This document shows positions 7,076 to 15,179 of a stretch of DNA of 39,223 nt, piece after piece. Under the pieces are notes generated by a model, which saw only the letters and a program-made list of their open reading frames with translations, ran no database searches and had not been told where the DNA came from. The stretch comes from Lachnospiraceae bacterium (GTDB lineage Bacteria; Bacillota; Clostridia; Lachnospirales; Lachnospiraceae), in the NCBI GenBank assembly GCA_024684215.1, contig JAIKXH010000047.1, positions 1 to 39,223 on the forward strand, read 5' to 3'. A program made the translations under genes and the position numbers. Within the stretch, counting starts at the first letter, position 1, and the number at the start of each line of letters is the position of its first letter.

Positions 7076-7858
7076 CTATATTTTCTTGAACGTGAAGAAA
7101 TATTGGTGGTACCTGTTTTCATTGTCGTAAAACCTGGTTATAAGAGCCACAAAAATCTCTTTTCCGGCAGTCGGATATTTACTCTTTACTTCCTCATCAA
7201 AAGAATCAAACATCTCTTTACTTATCTGCTGAAATCCCTCGATATCAACCACTTTTCCCACAACCTTAGATCCGGAAACAACAATACCTTTTTTCAGTTC
7301 GAGGTATTCAACATACTTTCTTTCGGCTAAAAGGCACGAGTTATCCGCGGGCAGGTCCAGGTCATTTGAAAAAACCCACGCACTGTTAAAAAACTGGCTA
7401 TTCTCTAAAGCTTTTTTCAATGTCTCTATATACTCTTCGCCGTCGTCTTCCTTAAAAGGTATAAGCACCAGATCTCCGATATATGTCTCTGCCAGCTCGT
7501 TTTTATGCCTCTCGGCAAAAACTATGTGCATATAGTCAGCACGTGTCCTTGTCAGTAACATCTGGTAGGATTCTATCTGCTTTTTGTAGTATTCAAGCTG
7601 CATTTCAATACTCTGAAGCAGATCCGGCACATCCATCTCGAATATAGCTTTTTTTGTTTCTCCGAGACTCAGCCCAAGAGCTTTATATTTCATGACGTCT
7701 ATCATAACGCCGATATCCCAGTATCCGTACTCTCTGTATCCATTTTCCGGATTTATCCTGGGATTTAATATCCCTATATTTTCGTAATGTCTTAAGGTCT
7801 CACGCCCGACATTAAATATTCGGCACATATCTTTTGTTGTAAAATACATGTCTTTCAT
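7076..7858 (-). CDS. MerR family transcriptional regulator with C-terminal effector domain
   Basis: The N-terminal winged helix-turn-helix (about 4-72) has family marks: FTTKDMCRIFNVGRETLRHYE, then NPENGYREYGYWD, then LGLSLGETKKAI. A coiled-coil linker (about 80-112) would form the dimer. The remaining 145 residues resemble the effector-binding part of BmrR/TipA-like regulators and contain no cysteine cluster typical of metal sensors. It probably senses a small organic compound. It is 14 bp downstream of the nuclease-helicase gene and appears to be the last gene of the operon starting at 11546. A MerR-type operator lies 66 bp beyond its stop codon (see 6980-7010). Confidence 0.9.
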   Translation of the reverse strand: MKDMYFTTKDMCRIFNVGRETLRHYENIGILNPRINPENGYREYGYWDIGVMIDVMKYKALGLSLGETKKAIFEMDVPDLLQSIEMQLEYYKKQIESYQMLLTRTRADYMHIVFAERHKNELAETYIGDLVLIPFKEDDGEEYIETLKKALENSQFFNSAWVFSNDLDLPADNSCLLAERKYVEYLELKKGIVVSGSKVVGKVVDIEGFQQISKEMFDSFDEEVKSKYPTAGKEIFVALITRFYDNENRYHQYFFTFKKI

Positions 7859-7872
7859 TGTTCACCATTTGG

Positions 7873-9417
7873 TTATTTATTCTTTTGCAGAATAAATAAT
7901 ACTCCTTCAAATACCTTTTTATTGTTCTTTACTATAATTGCCAGATTTTTCTTGGCTCTGCTGAGTCCGTGATAAAGCTTTCTGACCTTGCTGTCCCTGC
8001 CTTTATCTCTTAGAGTTTCAGTATCTTGGCTTTCCGGGTTCTTTAGTCCTGTACTTTTGTCTGCACCTTTCTCGCGAAGATATCCGTCACTGTCATAATC
8101 AAAGTCTTCATCCATGATCATAAGAACTTTATCGAATTCTTTGCAGGTCGCTTGCGATGCCTCAATTATTTTATCATTGCATGCTTTATATTTAAATCCG
8201 TCGCAGATAAAAATATATCCTTTATCCAAATATATTCTAATAAGCTTTTGGACTTCATCGTCGTCGCCGGCGTACGCCAGGCTAACCGATGGATACTCTT
8301 TTCTGTGATTGTTTTCTATCCCCACAACCGCATTTATAAAAGATGATAGTTCACTGTTTAACCTTATACGGTTAGTAAGTCTGTATCCCACAAATCCCGG
8401 AAGGCTCTCAATCAGCTTTGCTCCCTCATACCCGATTTCATAAGGAGATATGGCATCCTCTCTGTCATAGGAAAATATAACCGGAACGCTCCACTCTTTC
8501 GCCTTACACATGATCTGATTCATCATGTATTGTCCTACACGGTGCCCTTCATCAACAAGAATCGCACAGTATTCTTTTTTGGCTTTAATGTCTTCGTTTC
8601 CGTCAATATAGTAAAAATCTATGCGCTTTAATCTCTCATCAAGCTGCTCCAGTTCTTTTGCATGCGAACCGAAGTGGAGAACACATACATGCTCATTCCA
8701 GGAAAGCTGCATTGCGATATCATAAAGAAGTATGGTTTTACCCGTGCCTGGTAGACCTGTAAAACCATGAACAGAGACTTCTTTTTTCAGTCTGCCTTCC
8801 TTTGTTTTGATATCTTTTAAAATTTGTTTTTTAATATCATTTTGTTGAGAAGTCAAGAAATATTCTCTGCGCAAAAAACGCGCAGGATCCGTAAGTGGAG
8901 ATATGAGGTATTGATCTTCCTTAAAAAGATCCTCAACATCCCCTTCGTAAAGCTCCTTTTGTTTTGAAAGGACCACGGAAAGCTCTTCAAAATCCGTGTC
9001 CACCAGTTTACCGCTGTTGGATAGTCTCACAAGCCTGTCCGATTTACTTACATAGGTGTAGAAATAAGATGAAATTCCCAGAGAAGCAAGATAATAGCGG
9101 TTTTGCAACAACTGCTTTAAAATAGCCGCATCAGTTACATCACCGCTTTTTAACTCTATATTCACTATACTGTCCGTACTGACTCTGAGAAGATCAAACT
9201 CTTTACCAAGCTTGGGCATGGTAAAGGAATAGAAAAAATAGGGATAAGGGGTCGCGGGCATAGCCTTTTCAAGTTTTTCAGAAAAGATTCTAAGCCCGTC
9301 AATTTCCCACTCTTTGATTTTTAGGTATCTGTTTCGTCCTGAAAGCTGTCTTTCGAGGCGTGATATATGCCCCTCATCGGACAGTCTTGTAAGCGAATAA
9401 ATATTTACCGGTTTCAT
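7873..9417 (-). CDS. Nuclease-like domain fused to DUF2075-type SF1 helicase/ATPase
   Basis: 514 aa. The N-terminal part shows a PD-(D/E)XK-like pattern: Asp75 in EFDLLRV, then Glu88-Leu-Lys90 in NIELKSG, then a helix with QLLQNRYYL. This resembles NERD-like or restriction-type nuclease folds. The C-terminal part is an SF1-like motor: Q-motif-like LTSQQNDIKKQIL (189-201), Walker A GLPGTGKT (221-228), Walker B/motif II ILVDEGH (286-292), a motif III-like VIFSYDRED, and motif VI YHGLSRAKKNL (482-492). It resembles DUF2075/Schlafen-3-type proteins. It may process damaged or foreign nucleic acid; a defence role is an inference. I prefer the ATG at 9417 after TTGGGGATT over an upstream TTG at 9426. 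It starts 12 bp after sufBD and precedes merR. Confidence 0.75.
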   Translation of the reverse strand: MKPVNIYSLTRLSDEGHISRLERQLSGRNRYLKIKEWEIDGLRIFSEKLEKAMPATPYPYFFYSFTMPKLGKEFDLLRVSTDSIVNIELKSGDVTDAAILKQLLQNRYYLASLGISSYFYTYVSKSDRLVRLSNSGKLVDTDFEELSVVLSKQKELYEGDVEDLFKEDQYLISPLTDPARFLRREYFLTSQQNDIKKQILKDIKTKEGRLKKEVSVHGFTGLPGTGKTILLYDIAMQLSWNEHVCVLHFGSHAKELEQLDERLKRIDFYYIDGNEDIKAKKEYCAILVDEGHRVGQYMMNQIMCKAKEWSVPVIFSYDREDAISPYEIGYEGAKLIESLPGFVGYRLTNRIRLNSELSSFINAVVGIENNHRKEYPSVSLAYAGDDDEVQKLIRIYLDKGYIFICDGFKYKACNDKIIEASQATCKEFDKVLMIMDEDFDYDSDGYLREKGADKSTGLKNPESQDTETLRDKGRDSKVRKLYHGLSRAKKNLAIIVKNNKKVFEGVLFILQKNK

Positions 9418-9429
9418 AATCCCCAATGC

Positions 9430-10356
9430 CTATTTTAAGAATCCGTTGATTATCTGCTCCTCCGCTTCCTCTTCGGTAAGTCCCAGGGTCATGAGTTTGA
9501 TAAGCTGTTCTCCGGCTATTTTACCGATAGCTGCCTCGTGAACAAGAGCCGCATCTACACTGTTGGCCTCCAATCCGGGAACAGCAAGGATACGTCCGTT
9601 ATCCATAATTATGGCATCACACTCCGTATGACCTGTACACTCGTCATTACCGGTAAGAACAGCGTCAAATTTCTGGTAGGAATTGTCCCTTGCAACAGAC
9701 CTTGAAACCACATCCGCGCTGGCGCCCTTACCGTTTAAACCAACCTCGTAAATACTTATGGCCCTCTGATCACCGTGAGTCATAAGTCTCTCTCTGACTA
9801 CAAGATTTGCTCCCGCCTTAAGCTCAGCCTTTGTGGTCCTGGTGGTGTCATCAACACCCTTTATCTGAACCATCTCCATTTCCATGGAGCTGTCTTCTTC
9901 CATATACACTTCAGTTCCCGGATTGAGTATTCTCTTTCCGGCACCGTCTCCCGAACCATAGTGCTTTTCAACGTATTTAACCTTGGCTCCCTTGCCCACA
10001 TAGAATCTGTGTATACCGTCGTGCTCTGAATCCTTTGGTCCGCAGTTATCGATACCGCAACCTGCCACTATAACCACATCGGCATCTTCGCCTATATGGA
10101 AATCATTGTAGACCACCTCTTTGATTCCGCTCTGTGTCATAACAACAGGGATATGAACACTCTCGTTTTTGGTTCCGGGTTTTATAATAATATCAATACC
10201 ACTGGTATCAGTCTTGGGCACAATATCAATATTGGCTGTGGAAACTCTTCCCACCGCTTCACCGTTTGCTCTGATATTATAAGCTCCTTCCGGTACGGAA
10301 TGCAGATCGGCTACTTCCATGAGGAGACGCTTTCCGATTTCATCAAGCTTTTCCAT
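9430..10356 (-). CDS. SufB/SufD-family Fe-S scaffold subunit (minimal Suf-like system, SmsB type)
   Basis: A 308-aa SufBD-family protein with the right-handed beta-helix core expected of the family. Segments such as HIGEDADVVIVAGCGID, the glutamate/methionine-rich MEEDSSMEMEMVQIKG and GHTECDAIIMDNG are typical. The GHTECD region and the H in LVHEAAIGKIA correspond to conserved positions near the cluster-assembly site of SufB. It is shorter than classical SufB (about 470 aa) and stands alone with one ATPase. That is the composition of the two-gene SmsCB systems described as ancestral Suf in anaerobes. The start ATG overlaps the sufC stop by one base (TAATG) with AGGAGG upstream, so translational coupling is likely. 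Confidence 0.85.
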   Translation of the reverse strand: MEKLDEIGKRLLMEVADLHSVPEGAYNIRANGEAVGRVSTANIDIVPKTDTSGIDIIIKPGTKNESVHIPVVMTQSGIKEVVYNDFHIGEDADVVIVAGCGIDNCGPKDSEHDGIHRFYVGKGAKVKYVEKHYGSGDGAGKRILNPGTEVYMEEDSSMEMEMVQIKGVDDTTRTTKAELKAGANLVVRERLMTHGDQRAISIYEVGLNGKGASADVVSRSVARDNSYQKFDAVLTGNDECTGHTECDAIIMDNGRILAVPGLEANSVDAALVHEAAIGKIAGEQLIKLMTLGLTEEEAEEQIINGFLK

Positions 10357-11102
10357 TACACTTCTCCTCCTGCTGCCAATTCTTTTTTGCATGCGGGTAT
10401 TGCCGAATCGGTACCGTTAAGCATAGGGATTATCTCGTCTTTGGGTCCCTGGGCAAATAATTCTCCCGCCTTTATAACCACAAGCTCATCCGCAATATTA
10501 AGGATTCGCTCCTGATGTGAAATAATGAGGATTGAACTGTCCTCAATATTTTTTCTCATTCCCTCAAAAACTTTAATAAGATTTTGGAAACTCCAGAGGT
10601 CTATTCCCGCCTCGGGCTCATCAAAAAGAGACAATCTTGAACCCCTCGCCAAAACTGTGGCAATCTCGATCCTCTTTAATTCACCGCCCGATAATGAGCC
10701 GTTAACCTCTCGGTTAATATACTCCCTTGCACAAAGTCCTACAGCCGATAAATATTCGCAGGCATCCGCCATTGATATTCTCTTTCCGCTTGCAAGTCTT
10801 ATAAGATCAAAGACCTGTATGCCCTTAAATTTAACGGGCTGCTGAAAAGCGTAGCTTATTCCTTTTCTGGCTCTGTCGGTAATGGACATTTCGGTAATAT
10901 CCTCACCGTCAAGTAAAATACTGCCGGAAGTGGGCTTCTCTATTCCGGCTATAAGCTTAGCCAAAGTAGACTTTCCGCCTCCGTTCGGTCCTGTGATAAC
11001 AACAAGCTTGCGGTCCGGAATCTGCAGACTTATATTTCTGATGATTTCCTTCCCCTCGCCGTCGTCATTCACTTCAAAAGATATGTTTTTAAGTTCCAGC
11101 AT
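10356..11102 (-). CDS. sufC: SufC-like ABC ATPase of minimal Fe-S assembly system (SmsC type)
   Basis: A cytoplasmic, non-transport ABC ATPase of 248 aa that drives conformational change in SufBD during Fe-S cluster assembly. Visible motifs are Walker A GPNGGGKST (about 38-46), a Q-loop in YAFQQPVKF, the ABC signature LSGGELKRIEIA, Walker B LSLFDEPEAGIDLW, and the switch histidine in IISHQERIL. The EPEAGID variant of the D-loop is characteristic of SufC. The start has AGAGGA nine bases upstream. It overlaps the SufBD gene by one base and follows a GNAT gene by 18 bp. No cysteine desulfurase (sufS) or sufU lies nearby, consistent with the two-gene arrangement. Confidence 0.92.
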   Translation of the reverse strand: MLELKNISFEVNDDGEGKEIIRNISLQIPDRKLVVITGPNGGGKSTLAKLIAGIEKPTSGSILLDGEDITEMSITDRARKGISYAFQQPVKFKGIQVFDLIRLASGKRISMADACEYLSAVGLCAREYINREVNGSLSGGELKRIEIATVLARGSRLSLFDEPEAGIDLWSFQNLIKVFEGMRKNIEDSSILIISHQERILNIADELVVIKAGELFAQGPKDEIIPMLNGTDSAIPACKKELAAGGEV

Positions 11103-11120
11103 ATCTGTAAATCCTCTTTT

Positions 11121-11546
11121 CTACAGGCTCTTTTTATATGTAGTATCTCCACATTTTTCAAATCCTGCTTTTTCAAATACATGCTTTGCTATCTCGTTTT
11201 CATCTTTAACATCCTCAAGGATAATTTGCACAAAGCCTTTGTCCTTAGCCACCTTAAGGCAGTCATTCATAAGGTCCTGTCCTACTTTTTGATTTCTGCT
11301 GGCTTTTCTGACAACAAACAAAGCCTCTGCTTCAGTATCATTTTTTTTGTTAAGTGCATAAAAACCATGGATATTTCCCCCAAAATCCACAGCTACTCCA
11401 CAATAAGTCAAAGATGTGAAAAAATCATCTCCCGTATTGGCATCATACATTTCTTTGCCGCTCCAGGCTCCGCCCTCACTTTGCGTATCGTTCCAAGTCT
11501 CAATCATAACAGGAATGTCTCTATTCGCGTTCTTTCTAACTCTCAT
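11121..11546 (-). CDS. GNAT family N-acetyltransferase, first gene of suf-helicase-merR operon
   Basis: About 141 aa. The acetyl-CoA binding loop is SRNQKVGQDLMNDCL (a Q/RxxGxG/A variant), and the C-terminal part has ENEIAKHVFEKAGFEKCG, the 'a..fyek.GF' GNAT ending. Three in-frame starts exist at 11555 (GTG), 11552 and 11546. AGGAG lies eight bases before the ATG at 11546 and too close to the others, so I use 11546. A TATAAT with extended -10 lies 41 bp upstream. Substrate unknown; ribosomal-protein or small-molecule acetylation are both possible. Confidence 0.85.
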   Translation of the reverse strand: MRVRKNANRDIPVMIETWNDTQSEGGAWSGKEMYDANTGDDFFTSLTYCGVAVDFGGNIHGFYALNKKNDTEAEALFVVRKASRNQKVGQDLMNDCLKVAKDKGFVQIILEDVKDENEIAKHVFEKAGFEKCGDTTYKKSL

Positions 11547-11586
11547 ATCCATCACTCCTAACTTTATGTATTTTGGGTATTAATTT

Positions 11587-11595
11587 ATTATACCA
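11587..11595 (-). promoter_or_regulatory. Extended -10 promoter for GNAT-sufC-sufBD-helicase-merR operon
   Basis: On the minus strand, TGG-TATAAT occupies 11595-11587, a perfect -10 with a TGn extension. No good -35 is seen, since the region upstream is the T-tract of the preceding terminator. Transcription would start near 11580 and the leader would be about 35 nt. Confidence 0.55.
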
Positions 11596-11601
11596 AAATA
11601 A

Positions 11602-11650
11602 TAAAAAAACAACACCCCTAAATATGCCTTTGCGGCAATTTAGGGATGTC
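11602..11650 (-). terminator. Rho-independent terminator of the LacI-GGDEF gene
   Basis: Stem arms 11612-11623 (acacccctaaat) and 11638-11649 (atttagggatgt) pair with one mismatch around a 14-nt loop. On the minus strand they are followed by a seven-T run (11603-11609). It is 14 bp past the stop codon of the GGDEF gene. Confidence 0.85.
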
Positions 11651-11663
11651 TGTAATATACGCC

Positions 11664-13592
11664 TTAAATAACTCCCATTTCCCTGTGAGCTCTTTGTTTT
11701 TCTTCATACATCGACTCATCGGCTTTTCTGATAAAATCATTTATAGGGCCCTCATCCGAAGGATCTATAATACAAAATCCGACACTGGCCGACAGTTTAA
11801 AGGTTACCTTTAATCCATCCATTATATTTTTAAGAGCGGTTCCGAATGCCTCTCTGTATTTAAACAGCTCAGCCTCATCATCCAAATGTCCAACCGCTAT
11901 AAACTCGTCTCCGCCGTATCTGCCGCACAGATATTCTTTTGGAAGTGAATTCCTGATGGCATTGGCCGTTGCCTTTATGGCGAGGTCTCCGTTTAGATGT
12001 CCGTATTTATCGTTAATGAGCTTCATGCAGTTTATATCATAGAAAAGAAGTATGCTTCTTCTTCCGGCCTTTCTTTCCTCCTCAATAAACGAATACAGAA
12101 CATTGTCACAGCCCGTGCGGTTATACATATCCGTCAAAAAGTCCGTCATATATATCTGACGAAGCTGTTCGTTTATCCTCTTGATAAAGATATTATTCCT
12201 GATATTTAAAAGAAGAGTATCAAGGTTGCTGAGCCATCTTTTAAACTGCAGTGTATACAGTATTTCCGGTGAATTTTTAACTGCAACAAGTCCTATGAGA
12301 TGCTCAAGATTTGCCAAAGCAGAAAAGACAAATACATTTGATTTGTCCATCTCCTCGGTATATCCCGGATAAATATCCTTTATGTAAAGTTCACTGAGAG
12401 GGCAGCTTTTTCCGGCCTTTCTCTCGTATATGATATCCTGCTTTTCACTGAAGTCTTTTACTTTTTCGAGATATTCTTCGTCCTCGGTGTCAAAAAATGT
12501 AGGTTCGATCATTATGCAGTAGTCTCTTCCGAAAAATTCTTCGTTTCCCCACTGCCATTTAGCCTGTTCATTGAAATCAGCCTTGCTCTCCACACCGGCC
12601 ATTTCAATATGAATCCTCTGGAAAAAGAAATCTATCATATCCGTTTCCGTAGAATTTCGATATATATTTCTAACTCTTTCAAGTCGCACATTGTAGGCTT
12701 CCTCATCTGGCTTACATCCACAGCTCTCGGAGGGAATGAATTTGGAGGGATATACCTTTACAATATTTTCATCGCGGCATTCCATCTGATTTTTGAGCTC
12801 TGCATACAGATATTCACCCATATGCTCCCACTGCCTCGAAACGGTAGCCACAAGAGGATAGGATGTCTGGCTCTCATGAACATGGTCAAAACCCGTAACC
12901 AATACATCCTCCGGTACTCTCTTGCCGTATGACTGAAGCCTGCTGATTACTCCGAGAGCCATAAGGTCGTTGGCGCACACAAAGGCATCGGGAATGGGCT
13001 TTCCGGATTTGATCCATTCGTCCACAACCTGTGATGCGACATAGAATCCAAAGTCGCCTCTTATCGTATCAACAAGGTCAAGTCCGTGCTCCTCAAGTGC
13101 ATCCTCAAGCGCTCTTTTTCTCTCGGCACATTCAACATTTCCGTCTACGCCCCTGACGTATACGATTTTTTTAACACCATGCTTTTCTATAAGATGGTTT
13201 GTAAGCTCATAGATACCGTTATAGTTATCAGATCCGACCATGGGAAGTCCGGGGATTTTAACCTCTGAGGTAACTGTAGGAATTTTGAAATCCTTGACCA
13301 GTTTGCATACCTTGTCCAGCTCCGTCTGAGTGGTAAAGGTGTTTGCAAGAATTATAGCTCCGTCAAAATTGTTTATGTCCGGAATATCGTAAATTTTGAG
13401 CTGGTTTTCACGTGTGACCTCGGATTCTACCGGCAGCACAAATGTTGTATACACAAAAATATCAGCACAATCCTTCAAGGCCTCTTTTCTAAGGCCCTCA
13501 ATTATCATACTGAGATACTCAACGCTCCAGCCGTTGGCAAAAACCGCTATTTTCTGTTTTTTGTTTTTGGATTCGCTTTCAAGCCCCATCAT
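11664..13592 (-). CDS. Diguanylate cyclase with LacI-type periplasmic-binding-like sensor domain
   Basis: About 642 aa, cytoplasmic, with no membrane segment or signal peptide. Residues about 10-300 match the ligand-binding domain of LacI regulators: IAVFANGWSVEYLSMIIEGL, DGAIILANT, PDAFVCANDLMALGVISRL, VLVTGFDH. There is no DNA-binding headpiece. A linker of about 170 residues (perhaps GAF-like) precedes a GGDEF domain with an intact RYGGDEF motif (GGDEF about 560-564) and DFLTDMYNRTG at its start. The RxxD inhibitory site usually found upstream of GGDEF is absent (LPKEY there). It should make c-di-GMP in response to an intracellular sugar. I chose the ATG at 13592 with GGGGG upstream; a TTG at 13625 would add 11 residues. 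The gene has its own promoter and terminator. Confidence 0.88.
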   Translation of the reverse strand: MMGLESESKNKKQKIAVFANGWSVEYLSMIIEGLRKEALKDCADIFVYTTFVLPVESEVTRENQLKIYDIPDINNFDGAIILANTFTTQTELDKVCKLVKDFKIPTVTSEVKIPGLPMVGSDNYNGIYELTNHLIEKHGVKKIVYVRGVDGNVECAERKRALEDALEEHGLDLVDTIRGDFGFYVASQVVDEWIKSGKPIPDAFVCANDLMALGVISRLQSYGKRVPEDVLVTGFDHVHESQTSYPLVATVSRQWEHMGEYLYAELKNQMECRDENIVKVYPSKFIPSESCGCKPDEEAYNVRLERVRNIYRNSTETDMIDFFFQRIHIEMAGVESKADFNEQAKWQWGNEEFFGRDYCIMIEPTFFDTEDEEYLEKVKDFSEKQDIIYERKAGKSCPLSELYIKDIYPGYTEEMDKSNVFVFSALANLEHLIGLVAVKNSPEILYTLQFKRWLSNLDTLLLNIRNNIFIKRINEQLRQIYMTDFLTDMYNRTGCDNVLYSFIEEERKAGRRSILLFYDINCMKLINDKYGHLNGDLAIKATANAIRNSLPKEYLCGRYGGDEFIAVGHLDDEAELFKYREAFGTALKNIMDGLKVTFKLSASVGFCIIDPSDEGPINDFIRKADESMYEEKQRAHREMGVI

Positions 13593-13646
13593 AACCCCCT
13601 GCCTTAACAAGGCATACGTCTGCAATCCGAAACAATTCCCTATATT

Positions 13647-13675
13647 ATTCTAATGCGAATCAAGTGGATTGTAAA
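13647..13675 (-). promoter_or_regulatory. Sigma-A promoter for LacI-GGDEF gene
   Basis: On the minus strand, -35 TTTACA (13670-13675) and -10 TAGAAT (13647-13652) are 17 bp apart. The leader to the ATG at 13592 is about 48 nt. The rest of the gap to 13770 shows no clear terminator for the upstream exchanger gene. Confidence 0.6.
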
Positions 13676-13770
13676 TTTGTAAACATGTTCAAAGCAAAAA
13701 ATAGTGATATTTACGCAATTTTTGATCACCGTTCGGCTAAAGCGCAAATACCACTGATTTTTTGAAAGAA

Positions 13771-14751
13771 TCATTTTCTGAATATCGCAAAAATCACATC
13801 GGCAACATATACAAGGATCATTATGATTCCTTCCCATCTCAAAATCTTTTTCTTGCTGACTGAAAAGAGAAGAACTATAAGGCTGACGATTATGAGGATT
13901 CCAAGGTCAAATACAGATGCCACATTAGCCTCAACGGGATGTATCGCACTTGAAATGCCAAGGATAAGCATAAGATTAAATATATTTGATCCTACCACAT
14001 TTCCAATGGCAAGACCGGTCTCACCTTTTCTCGCAGCAACAACGGATGTCACAAGCTCGGGGAGCGATGTTCCGACAGCTACGATAGTAAGTCCTATGAG
14101 TGTTTCAGTCATGCCCGCAGCCTTTGCGATATATTCAGCGCTTCTTACTACTGCCTGTCCGCCGCCTACGATAAGTGCAATTCCAAGGATTATAAATAAA
14201 AAGCATTTCCAGTAAGGTTTTCTCTCCCCTTCGGTCTCAGGCTCGGGGTGACGCTTTGCATCCATGATAAGATAAACGATGTATGCTATAAAGCATAAAA
14301 GAAGGACAATTCCCGTCCATCTGTATACCTTGCCTGCAACTTCACTCATAGCGGCTCCGATAACCTTTCCGCCAAAGAGCGCTTTTACTCCGACTACCGC
14401 AAAAATAAATACGGTAACTATGATTGAAATGGGGAAATCCCTTTTAAGCACGATCTTATCAACCGGCACGGGATGAAACAAAGCACAGGCACCCAAAACT
14501 ACCAGTAAATTAAACATATTGGAGCCGATTACATTGCTGAGTGCTATTTCGTTTGCCCCTGCAATTGCCGCCGATGTGGATACCGCAAGCTCCGGTGCGC
14601 TTGTACCCATGGCAACTATTGTAAGTCCTATTATAAGCGATGGCACTTTAAGGTTTTTGGCCAGCGCGGCGCTTCCGTCCACAAACAGGTCCGCACCCTT
14701 TATAAGGGCCACAAAACCCACAATAAGCAATAAGATAAATAAAGCGATCAT
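13771..14751 (-). CDS. CaCA-family sodium/calcium exchanger (YrbG-like)
   Basis: A 326-aa integral membrane antiporter with about ten helices. It has the two inverted alpha-repeats that define the calcium/cation antiporter superfamily. Repeat 1 is GTSAPELAVS with SNVIGSNMFNL; repeat 2 is GTSLPELVTS with GNVVGSNIFNL. The acidic glutamate in each PEL motif binds the cation. A charged cytoplasmic loop (DAKRHPEPETEGERKP) joins the halves. It most likely exports Ca2+ using Na+ or H+; K+ dependence cannot be judged. GGAGG precedes the start. It follows the DUF202-like gene by 26 bp on the same strand. Confidence 0.92.
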   Translation of the reverse strand: MIALFILLLIVGFVALIKGADLFVDGSAALAKNLKVPSLIIGLTIVAMGTSAPELAVSTSAAIAGANEIALSNVIGSNMFNLLVVLGACALFHPVPVDKIVLKRDFPISIIVTVFIFAVVGVKALFGGKVIGAAMSEVAGKVYRWTGIVLLLCFIAYIVYLIMDAKRHPEPETEGERKPYWKCFLFIILGIALIVGGGQAVVRSAEYIAKAAGMTETLIGLTIVAVGTSLPELVTSVVAARKGETGLAIGNVVGSNIFNLMLILGISSAIHPVEANVASVFDLGILIIVSLIVLLFSVSKKKILRWEGIIMILVYVADVIFAIFRK

Positions 14752-14777
14752 TTTTCCTCCTTGAAAGCTTCCGCCTT

Positions 14778-15179
14778 CTATAATTCGTCAAAGAATCCGA
14801 GATTCGAAGCCTTTGAATTCTTTATAATTTCGTTCTTTCTTTTTTCCATTGCATCTATCTCTTTTTTATGCTTGGGATATGTAAGCCTGTCCCTCACGAA
14901 AAAGTAGATGGCCGCCAATATAAGAAAGAGCGACAAAATCGTACTGAATGTATCGGATACGCCGAGTGCGGGTAGCGCCTTGTAAATAGCCGCAGCACTA
15001 CCTATAAGGGATACCACCGTCCTTATAAAAGAAAGGTGAGTCTGCTCTACACTCATTTTGGTATTTTGAAACGCAAGATTTGTCCTCAGTATGGAAAGCC
15101 CGGTTCTGTCATAAGAAAGTTCGGTTCTCTCCTGAGCCAGTTCCTGCTCTAAATTAGATATTTCTCTTCCCAGTTCCAT
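14778..15179 (-). CDS. DUF202-like small membrane protein
   Basis: 133 aa. The N-terminal half (about 1-50) is a charged helix with a repeated pattern of arginine-threonine-x-leucine (RTELSYDRTGLSILRTNL and SFIRTVV), like the 'RTxLAwxRT' motif of DUF202 proteins. Two hydrophobic helices follow (about 53-69 and 78-96). A basic tail lies inside the cell. Function of the family is not established. Its start codon lies 26 nt inside the preceding Fe-S membrane protein gene, so translation of the two is probably coupled, which hints at a common membrane process. Confidence 0.6.
   Translation of the reverse strand: MELGREISNLEQELAQERTELSYDRTGLSILRTNLAFQNTKMSVEQTHLSFIRTVVSLIGSAAAIYKALPALGVSDTFSTILSLFLILAAIYFFVRDRLTYPKHKKEIDAMEKRKNEIIKNSKASNLGFFDEL

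Noticed and set aside
6817-7089. Plus-strand 90-residue ORF spanning the channel start and MerR operator
   Set aside because: It lies mostly antisense to the channel gene, has no ribosome binding site and has low-complexity composition.
7092-7130. Twelve-codon plus-strand ORF downstream of the MerR-type promoter
   Set aside because: No ribosome binding site, and it is antisense to merR coding sequence; not supportable as a gene.
9417-11546. Complete Suf operon
   Set aside because: No sufS, sufU or full-length sufB is present; only the SufC/SufBD pair can be supported.
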